From the IMG/VR virus record IMGVR_UViG_3300025168_000102, positions 1 to 57,051 of that record: 57,051 nucleotides of DNA. One strand, given 5' to 3'. Below, in pieces: positions 51,616 to 57,051 of the stretch (position 1 is the first letter of the stretch; every line of letters begins with the position of its first letter). The notes below the pieces were generated by a model. It was not told where the DNA came from. It ran no database searches and saw nothing but the letters and a program-made list of their open reading frames with translations. The translations under genes were made by a program, and so were the position numbers. Source of the DNA: a virus.

Positions 51616-51851
51616 TGTCTATTAGTCGATCTAATATAGGACAGGAGATTAAAATGGCAGGAAAGAAAAAGAAACTTAATATTAAAAAAGCTATTAAAAA
51701 ACCTGGAGCATTAAGAAAAGAATTAGGAGTTAAAAAAGGTAAAACAATTTCTGCTTCTAAACTAAATGCTGCAGCTAAGAAAAAAGGTAAACTAGGACAA
51801 AGAGCTAGGTTTGCTCAAACACTACGTAAATTAAATCGGAGGAAAGCATAA
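51615..51851 (+). CDS. Very basic small protein
   Basis: 78 residues from ATG 51615 (TAATG), or 65 from ATG 51654 with GGACAGGAGATTAAA upstream. SISRSNIGQEI is a start I know from other phage proteins. The rest is Lys/Arg-rich (KKKKLNIKKAIKKPGALRKELGVKKGKTISASKLNAAAKKKGKLGQRARFAQTLRKLNRRK). Probably DNA-binding. First of a run of basic proteins to 53553. Confidence 0.65.
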   Translation: MSISRSNIGQEIKMAGKKKKLNIKKAIKKPGALRKELGVKKGKTISASKLNAAAKKKGKLGQRARFAQTLRKLNRRKA

Positions 51852-52033
51852 TGGCTTATACTAAAGACAATTCAAAATTACTTGTGGCAAAACCAACAGG
51901 ACAGGGATTTGGAGCTGCTCATACAGGACCAGCCGTTCATGGACCTATACATGCTATATGTAATGAAGATTATCCTCAAGGAGAAAGTTTTCCTATAGAT
52001 AAAAGTACAGTTTATAAAAGAGAAGGGAAGTAA
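51851..52033 (+). CDS. Small hypothetical protein
   Basis: 60 residues: AYTKDNSKLLVAKPTGQGFGAAHTGPAVHGPIHAICNEDYPQGESFPIDKSTVYKREGK. Gly/His/Pro-rich, one Cys. Overlaps the previous TAA. Not recognised. Confidence 0.6.
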   Translation: MAYTKDNSKLLVAKPTGQGFGAAHTGPAVHGPIHAICNEDYPQGESFPIDKSTVYKREGK

Positions 52034-52034
52034 A

Positions 52035-52793
52035 ATGGTAGGTCAACTTATCAGTAAACTAGCCATGCAAGCAGCTAAAGCTGCAGCAACCCTTTTAAAG
52101 AAACCATCTATTATGGTAGATGATACTAAAAAGTTTGCTGGTAAGTTTGGTAAGAAATTAGCAGAGGAACATTTAGGAAAAGATAGAGTTAAAAAAGCTA
52201 CAGCTTCTACAGCTAAGAAAGCTCAGAAAAAGAAACCTGCTCCTAAACCAAAATCTAAAAAGAAATTTACTAAAAAAGATTTACAGCATATGAGTTCAGC
52301 TGAACGTAAAGAATTTAGTAAATTACGTAAACAACAAGAAGCTGATATGGAGGGTGATTTAAAAACAGCATCTACATCAGGTGGAGATCGACAACAAATG
52401 TTAATACGTCAAGGTAGAAGAAAATCTCCTTTTACTGGTGAAGCTATCCCACGAGGAAGTAATCCACCAAAAGTTAAATATCCTCGTCAAAAACGTAGTA
52501 TAGTAGAACATCCTAGTGGTGAATTAAAATCTAAATCTCGTCTTGGTGAAGATGATATGAGAGAATTTAATCCTAGAGAAAAGATGGAAGAAAAACTTAG
52601 ACCTATGCCACCCGGTACGGCTGATCAAACATTTGAAGCTATGAAAGGTAAAGGTATGGGTCGAGGACAACTAGAAGATATCATGGATCAAGTTATGGGT
52701 GGTGGCCTTACTCTTAAAAAGAAAGGTGGGAAAGTTGGATCACCTCGTGGAGTAGGTAAAGCTCTTCGTGGATTTGGAAAGGTAATATCATAA
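52035..52793 (+). CDS. Basic Lys/Gly-rich virion-region protein
   Basis: 252 residues. Basic helix (LAMQAAKAAATLLKK), KKAQKKKPAPKPKSKKKFTKKDLQHMSSAERKEFSKLRKQQEADMEGD, then a Gly/Lys C terminus (GGGLTLKKKGGKVGSPRGVGKALRGFGKV). The KKGGKV motif recurs in the next gene. Probably binds DNA or a negatively charged partner; function not known. Confidence 0.6.
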   Translation: MVGQLISKLAMQAAKAAATLLKKPSIMVDDTKKFAGKFGKKLAEEHLGKDRVKKATASTAKKAQKKKPAPKPKSKKKFTKKDLQHMSSAERKEFSKLRKQQEADMEGDLKTASTSGGDRQQMLIRQGRRKSPFTGEAIPRGSNPPKVKYPRQKRSIVEHPSGELKSKSRLGEDDMREFNPREKMEEKLRPMPPGTADQTFEAMKGKGMGRGQLEDIMDQVMGGGLTLKKKGGKVGSPRGVGKALRGFGKVIS

Positions 52794-53422
52794 TGGATAA
52801 AAAAATAAAAGATTTAGGTTATGAATATGATGGCCTATTAAAAGGTTATAAACGAGGAGAGCAGAAGAAAGGTACAAAAAGTAAATATTGGCCAGCAATT
52901 AAAGCTCGTGGTGGCAGATGGAAAACAGGAGGACAAGTTATGAAAAAAGGTGGCAGAGTAAAAGTAAAAGAAGTTATGCCAGCTTGGATGAAGGGAATGT
53001 CTGATAAAGAGATTAGAGAAATTTTAGGAGCACCTACATATGATAAAGATGGAGTTCTTCGTCATTCACAAAAACGTAAAAAACTTAAAGTAAAAAATGC
53101 AAAAGATGGAGGTCAAGTTATGAAAAAAGCTGATGGTGGTAAGATGAGTCGTATAGGATTATCTCCTGCTGAAGAATCTCGTTCAGGTACAATGTCTGAA
53201 AAGAAACGTGCTAAGAATATGGCATACGGTGGTAAGGTAAAAAAGTATAGTAAGGGTGGTAAAGTAAATACTAGTCGTGAAAATAGATTAGAAGAACTGG
53301 GTCGAGTTGATGCAGAGAAAGCTCATACAAGTAAAGGTAAACGTAATCTTCGTTCTGAGAAAAAACGTATTGTAAAAGAATTAACTGGTAATAATTTTGT
53401 AGCTTCACATTACGATAGCTAA
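52793..53422 (+). CDS. Basic protein with GGxVMKK / GGKV repeats
   Basis: 209 residues. Repeated segments GGQVMKKGGRVK, GGQVMKKADGGKM, MAYGGKVKKYSKGGKV spread from about 45 to 165. RKNLKV-type basic spacers. I recall such '(A/K)GGKV' repeats near head genes of marine phages but no function. Overlaps both neighbours by one base. Confidence 0.6.
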   Translation: MDKKIKDLGYEYDGLLKGYKRGEQKKGTKSKYWPAIKARGGRWKTGGQVMKKGGRVKVKEVMPAWMKGMSDKEIREILGAPTYDKDGVLRHSQKRKKLKVKNAKDGGQVMKKADGGKMSRIGLSPAEESRSGTMSEKKRAKNMAYGGKVKKYSKGGKVNTSRENRLEELGRVDAEKAHTSKGKRNLRSEKKRIVKELTGNNFVASHYDS

Positions 53423-53553
53423 TGCCTTTTAAATCTAAAAAACAACGAGACTTTCTAAAGATAAATAAACCTAAAATTTATAATAGGTGGAAGACTAAAT
53501 ATGGAACTCAGCCTAAGAAAAATGTTGGTAGGGTAAAAAAGAAAAAGAAATGA
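53422..53553 (+). CDS. 43-residue basic protein (MPFKSKKQ family)
   Basis: ATG overlaps the previous TAA and its TGA overlaps the next ATG. PFKSKKQRDFLKINKPKIYNRWKTKYGTQPKKNVGRVKKKKK. The start 'PF.SkkQr.fl....P.i...w...yg' is a pattern I know from small conserved phage proteins. Very basic. Confidence 0.7.
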   Translation: MPFKSKKQRDFLKINKPKIYNRWKTKYGTQPKKNVGRVKKKKK

Positions 53554-53966
53554 AATACATATTAATATTATTAAGTGTAATGCTAATAGGATGTACAACT
53601 ACTTTAACTAAAGAAGTATCAACTCCTAAAGTTGTAAAACCTTTGGTTTCTAAAAAAGGAACTCCTATAGCTTTTATTTTTGTATCTTGTATATCTTTAG
53701 AGGCAACTAAAAATATTCTAGAGGGGGATAAAATTTCTAAAGTAGAAGCTGCTAAAAGATGGAAAGCACAGGTTGTTAGAGGTTTATGTGGATTACATAA
53801 CCCTCCTGTTTTAGTAGGCTTAGACAAAGTAGAAGTATCGTATATCGATCATGACAAAAAAAAGTCACAGCTTTGGAAAATTAAAGATAGAGATTTATGG
53901 GCATTAGTTGATGAAGACTATGTTAAATATATAGAACCAAAACAATCTACAGGATTGGAAGTTTAA
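53550..53966 (+). CDS. Putative lipoprotein
   Basis: 138 residues, ATGA overlap. KYILILLSVMLIGC gives a lipobox-type signal with Cys15. Then a soluble part with Cys48-containing IFVSCISLEATKNILEGDKISKVEAAKRWKAQVVRGLCGLH. Rightward position and lipid anchor would suit an outer-membrane spanin, but its partner is not evident. Confidence 0.55.
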   Translation: MKYILILLSVMLIGCTTTLTKEVSTPKVVKPLVSKKGTPIAFIFVSCISLEATKNILEGDKISKVEAAKRWKAQVVRGLCGLHNPPVLVGLDKVEVSYIDHDKKKSQLWKIKDRDLWALVDEDYVKYIEPKQSTGLEV

Positions 53967-53984
53967 TGGAATACGAGGATTAGT

Positions 53985-54659
53985 ATGGCACTATCAGGTA
54001 CATATACATTTGATTTAGATATTGATTCCGTTATTCAGGAAGCAATGGAAATGATAGGTGGAGGAGAAATCTTAGGACATGAACCTGCATCTGCAAGAAG
54101 ATCTTTGAATTTGTTATTAACTGACTGGCAAAATCAAGGAGTCTTACTATGGTCTACCGATGTCAGTTCTATTACGGTTACAACCAGTACCACTACTTAT
54201 GATTTAAGTACGGCTACAATTGACGTAATGGAAGCTGTTCTCAACAGAAGTAATACTGACTTGCAAATGACAAGGATATCTTTTGAAGAGTATCTTAAAA
54301 TTCCAGCTAAAGGGCAAACTGGTAGACCATCTCAATTCACGGTTAAACGTAATCAAAGTTATCCTACATTATATGTTTGGCCTCTTCCTGAAAATTCTAC
54401 GGATGTTATTAAAGTAGAACGAATAGGATTTCTTCAAGATATAAATAAATCAGCAGGTCAGAATGCAGATGTACCTAGAAGATTTCTACCATGTTTAACC
54501 ACAGGGTTAGCTTATTATATGTCAATGAAAAGACCAGGCATTGAAGCTACAAGAATAGCTATGTTAAAGACTGTATATAATGAACAATTTAGAAATGCAA
54601 TGGAAGAAGATAAAGAAAGAGCAAGCCTTTACTTTAAACCTAAATTAGGATATGTGTAA
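53985..54659 (+). CDS. Tail adaptor / gp4-gp11-like connector candidate
   Basis: 224 residues. DIDSVIQEAMEMIGGGEILGHEPASARRSLNLLLTDWQNQGVLLWS, then TYDLSTATIDVMEAVLNR, YLKIPAKGQTGRPSQFTVKRN, LYVWPLPENSTDVIKVERIGFLQDI, VPRRFLPCLTTGLAYYMSMKRPG. 'DWqnqGv.LW' and 'RP..f...r....p.l.ywP.P' are the pattern of podovirus head-tail connector proteins (P22 gp4-like). Good by motif, not tested. Confidence 0.65.
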   Translation: MALSGTYTFDLDIDSVIQEAMEMIGGGEILGHEPASARRSLNLLLTDWQNQGVLLWSTDVSSITVTTSTTTYDLSTATIDVMEAVLNRSNTDLQMTRISFEEYLKIPAKGQTGRPSQFTVKRNQSYPTLYVWPLPENSTDVIKVERIGFLQDINKSAGQNADVPRRFLPCLTTGLAYYMSMKRPGIEATRIAMLKTVYNEQFRNAMEEDKERASLYFKPKLGYV

Positions 54660-54937
54660 TGGCTAATAATAAAAATGCATTAGCTATATGTGATACTTGT
54701 GGATTTAGGTATCAACATAGAGTAATGCGTTTAAATAGTTATGGAATGTTAGTTTGTCCTACTGATTGGGATGGAGCTTATAATTTAGTCAATAGCCCAT
54801 TAAATAAATCTCCAAATGTTAGAGATGATCCAAGTATTCGGAATCCTAGACCTGATGTAAATTTAGCAAGTAATACATCTTGGAACACAGATTTAAATGA
54901 GTGGCAAGCTGAAACAAGAGATTGGAATAACATATGA
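54659..54937 (+). CDS. Zinc-ribbon small protein
   Basis: 92 residues. CDTCGFRYQHRVMRLNSYGMLVCPTDWDG: Cys11-x2-Cys14 and a third Cys at about 33, then Asn/Asp/Trp-rich. I recall this 'Cd.CGf.y....m......g..VC...wDG' type next to fibre genes in many marine phages. May brace a tail component through a metal site. Confidence 0.7.
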   Translation: MANNKNALAICDTCGFRYQHRVMRLNSYGMLVCPTDWDGAYNLVNSPLNKSPNVRDDPSIRNPRPDVNLASNTSWNTDLNEWQAETRDWNNI

Positions 54938-56802
54938 GTACATCATTTACAGGAAGACAGATTGCCAATTCATATAAAGAAATTCTTAAAATAGATACGT
55001 CTGTAAATCAAGGAATTATAGGAGCCTTACAAACAATTCAAAGTGGTGATGGATTAGACAGTGCCTTACAACTTTCTGATAGTAGAGTAAATGTTAATGG
55101 AATCTTTACATTAAATGGTGTAGATATAACTGTCGATGCTTCTACTATTAATGCTTTTACAAGTATTACAAATGTTACTGGATTAGTAGCTGTAGCTGGA
55201 GGAAGTGTTTATGGAAGAACCTTAACAGGTGGAAGTGGTATTACTATTTCTAATGCTGCTGGAGGATCAGGTAATCCAACCATAGCTGTTAGTTTAACTG
55301 GTGTTCATATCTCTGCTGCATCAGCACACTTTACTGGAAATGTAACAGCGGCTGAATTTTGGGGGCCAGTTATTGGTAATGTAACTGGAAATCTAAATGG
55401 TAATGTAGATGGTACTCGTGCTCATATTACAGCTAGTATAGGAACAGCTAATTTAGTAGCACAAACAGGAAGTTTTACAACTAAAGTATCAGGAGCTGCA
55501 GCTCAATTTAGTGGGGATGTATCAGTAGCTACTTCTATTTATGCTACTGGGGCTGTTTTTTCAGGAACAGTAAGTGCGGCAAGTTTTGCAGGAGATGGAT
55601 CAGGACTAACCAATGTTCCCTCTTCACTTGGAGGAACAGTAACAAGAATTACGGCTGGAACAGGTATTGGTATAACTGTAGATGGAGTAACGTCTTCGTC
55701 TATTCCTGTAAGTGGTACTGTATTAGTATCAGAAGATCAACCAGGAATTAAAACTTTAGGAACCGTATCTGTAGGAACAGTTGTAGTTAGTACTAAGATA
55801 TCTGCTCCATCAGGAGCCGTAGTAAGATTTAATGGGGATGTGTCTACTAATAATTTATATGCTGCTACAAATGTTTATATTGGTGGATCAGCTATTCCTG
55901 ATGCATCTTTTAGAACTTCTATTAATTCAGTAATAGCTAATACGTCATCAGCTTTAGCTACAAGTATTGGCAACAGTAATACTCTTATAGCAAATACATC
56001 ATCAGCTTTAGCTACGAGTATCGGAAACAGTAATACAAATATAACAACGAATGCTAGTGCCATTACTTCTATTAATGGTGTAATTGGAGATGGTACTGGA
56101 TTTGTAACGGATTCTGAATTAGCTACTGTTTCGGCTGCTCTAGCCACAAGTATAGGAAACAGTAATACTCTTATAGCTAATACATCTTCAGCATTGGCTA
56201 CAAGTATAGGGAATAGCAATACAAATATAACAACGAATGCCAGTGCTATTACTTCTATTAATACTGTTATTGGAACCGTATCAGCAGCTTTAGCAACAAG
56301 TATAGGTAATAGTCGAACTCTTCTAGCTACTACATCTGCAGCTTTAGCTACGAGTATTGGTAATCATTTACCTCTTGCAGGAGGAACAATAACTGGAATT
56401 GTTTCAGCTACTGATGTCTATGTAAGTGCTATAGCAATCGGAGTTAATGCACTCTTAGGTAAAAACTTACATATAGAAAAAGCAGCTGTGGCTGATTTAG
56501 TAAGCTTAACAGATGCAGGTACAGTAGCTGTAGATTTTAATGCTGGACAAAACTTTCATTTAACATTAGCAGACAATAGAGCATTGGGTAATCCTACAAA
56601 TTGTGTAGCAGGACAAGTAGGAAGTATTTTTATTGTTCAAGATGGAACAGGTAGTCGTACATTATCTTATGGAAGTAGTTGGGAATTTATAGGAGGAACG
56701 GCTCCTACTCTAAGCACAGATGCAGCAGCTGTAGATCGTTTAGATTATATTGTAAGAACATCAACGGCTGTTCAATCAATTCTTTCACAAGGGTATAGTT
56801 AA
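54934..56802 (+). CDS. Long tail fibre with coiled-coil repeats
   Basis: 622 residues, ATGA overlap. N terminus SFTGRQIANSYKEILKID, beta shaft (HFTGNVTAAEFWGP, GNLNGNVDG, FAGDGSGLTNVP), then 18-residue repeats (SSALATSIGNSNTLIANT and variants, about residues 325-480) that look like a trimeric coiled coil. The C-terminal domain (about 530-622: NFHLTLADNRALGNP, QDGTGSRTLSYGSSWEFIGG, AVDRLDYIV) is shared with the fibres at 470 and 6196. Confidence 0.65.
   Translation: MSTSFTGRQIANSYKEILKIDTSVNQGIIGALQTIQSGDGLDSALQLSDSRVNVNGIFTLNGVDITVDASTINAFTSITNVTGLVAVAGGSVYGRTLTGGSGITISNAAGGSGNPTIAVSLTGVHISAASAHFTGNVTAAEFWGPVIGNVTGNLNGNVDGTRAHITASIGTANLVAQTGSFTTKVSGAAAQFSGDVSVATSIYATGAVFSGTVSAASFAGDGSGLTNVPSSLGGTVTRITAGTGIGITVDGVTSSSIPVSGTVLVSEDQPGIKTLGTVSVGTVVVSTKISAPSGAVVRFNGDVSTNNLYAATNVYIGGSAIPDASFRTSINSVIANTSSALATSIGNSNTLIANTSSALATSIGNSNTNITTNASAITSINGVIGDGTGFVTDSELATVSAALATSIGNSNTLIANTSSALATSIGNSNTNITTNASAITSINTVIGTVSAALATSIGNSRTLLATTSAALATSIGNHLPLAGGTITGIVSATDVYVSAIAIGVNALLGKNLHIEKAAVADLVSLTDAGTVAVDFNAGQNFHLTLADNRALGNPTNCVAGQVGSIFIVQDGTGSRTLSYGSSWEFIGGTAPTLSTDAAAVDRLDYIVRTSTAVQSILSQGYS
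55915..56370 (+). repeat. Tandem repeat tract in the fibre gene
   Basis: Units with GCTTTAGCTAC(A/G)AGTAT(T/C)GG and GGNAACAGTAATAC recur roughly every 54 bases. The tract encodes ALATSIGNS-type repeats, and a larger unit containing AATATAACAACGAATGC(T/C)AG occurs twice (56038 and 56224). Confidence 0.8.
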
Positions 56803-57051
56803 TGGTTTTTAATAATAATCTTTTAATGGGAGGAGTTGCAGCTTCTTCAGGTGGTGGTGGTGGGTATTCTGTTACTAACTCTTGTATGTTTAATGAAGTT
56901 GACAGTTGTTATATGCATCGAACTCCAGGTGGTGATGGCAATCGTACAACATGGACTTTAAGTACATGGTATAAAAGAGGTAGGATAGAAACTGCTGGTG
57001 ATTATGATTATAAATGGTTTCTCTTTGCTGATAATACAGGTGGATATGGGG
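56802..57051 (+). CDS. LamG-like tail protein, 3' end cut by window end
   Basis: Starts at the ATG overlapping the previous TAA: VFNNNLLMGGVAASSGGGGG then YSVTNSC(M)FNEVDSCYMH..., identical in protein to 1718 except for one residue from the Tyr on. The unique N terminus differs. So each of two fibre genes is followed by a LamG gene with nearly the same body. Runs past 57051. Confidence 0.75.
   Translation, partial: MVFNNNLLMGGVAASSGGGGGYSVTNSCMFNEVDSCYMHRTPGGDGNRTTWTLSTWYKRGRIETAGDYDYKWFLFADNTGGYG
56865..57051 (+). repeat. LamG cassette repeat, copy 2 (copy 1 at 1775-1961)
   Basis: 187 bases, 185 identical to 1775-1961, reaching the last base of the window. The contig may have ended because an assembler could not cross the repeat. 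Confidence 0.95.

Noticed and set aside
55875-56219. Long minus-strand frame inside the fibre repeat tract
   Set aside because: It is the mirror of the repeated coding sequence, has no ribosome site and lies fully inside a clear gene.
1775-57051. The 187-base match at the window end taken as a terminal redundancy
   Set aside because: It matches an internal position, not the left end, has two differences, and the flanks belong to different fibre genes. It is a paralogous cassette or variant junction.
1-57051. CRISPR array, insertion sequence, integrase or attachment site
   Set aside because: No regular spaced repeats, transposase, recombinase or repressor genes were found.

Overview
The window looks like most of the genome of a lytic, short-tailed (podovirus-like) tailed phage of marine type. 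It is AT-rich and densely packed. Genes overlap by ATGA or TAATG junctions, and no integrase, repressor, tail tube, sheath or tape-measure gene is visible. The gene set (T7-like primase-helicase, family A DNA polymerase, class II-type ribonucleotide reductase, P22-like portal, A-type Fe-S protein, GroES-like protein, very basic small proteins) resembles the HMO-2011-like/pelagiphage world of marine alphaproteobacteria. That placement is inference from gene content, not from a search. Both ends are inside genes, so the sequence is not closed.

Layout. A divergent promoter pair at about 41988-42038 splits the genome into two arms. The rightward arm (42084-57051, continuing at 1-22208 if the molecule is circular or permuted) is the virion arm. 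Its order is large terminase, portal, GroES-like protein, scaffold candidate, capsid genes, adaptors, a run of very basic small proteins, tail fibres with LamG/SPRY-like modules, a fibre chaperone candidate, a large tail protein, an acetyltransferase, three very large ejection/internal-virion candidates, an M15 peptidase, more basic small proteins and a membrane-anchored coiled coil. The leftward arm (41429 down to 22219) is the early/replication arm. It has about 28 small genes (several only 19-52 codons and newly read here), a DNA cytosine methyltransferase, a Gp88-like Cys-rich protein, a SleB-like hydrolase, primase-helicase, two or three PD-(D/E)XK nucleases, DNA polymerase, a single-strand binding protein, a DUF3310 protein, ribonucleotide reductase, a glycosyltransferase, a three-domain glycosyltransferase/methyltransferase/DUF115-like fusion, a 3TM holin candidate, an IscA-like protein and a Terminase_2-type small terminase. 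The arms converge head-on at 22208/22219.

How it works together. The leftward genes supply deoxynucleotides, copy and repair DNA and modify bases. The rightward genes build the particle. Lysis genes are split, with SleB and the 3TM holin leftward and M15 and a membrane coiled coil rightward. Several strong sigma70-like promoters can be read. Four leftward ones have an inverted repeat starting at or overlapping the -10 box.

Most notable observations: (1) a family of leftward hairpins with 12-nt loops, two sharing an identical 20-mer with compensatory stem changes; (2) two genes that seem to start at ATT behind strong ribosome binding sites; (3) a Gp88-like gene whose central Cys segment appears moved to the C terminus; (4) a three-enzyme glycan-type fusion; (5) three fibre proteins sharing one C-terminal domain, with a LamG cassette repeated at 98.9% identity where the window ends; (6) hydrophobic micropeptides; (7) an amber-interrupted reading frame in the control region.
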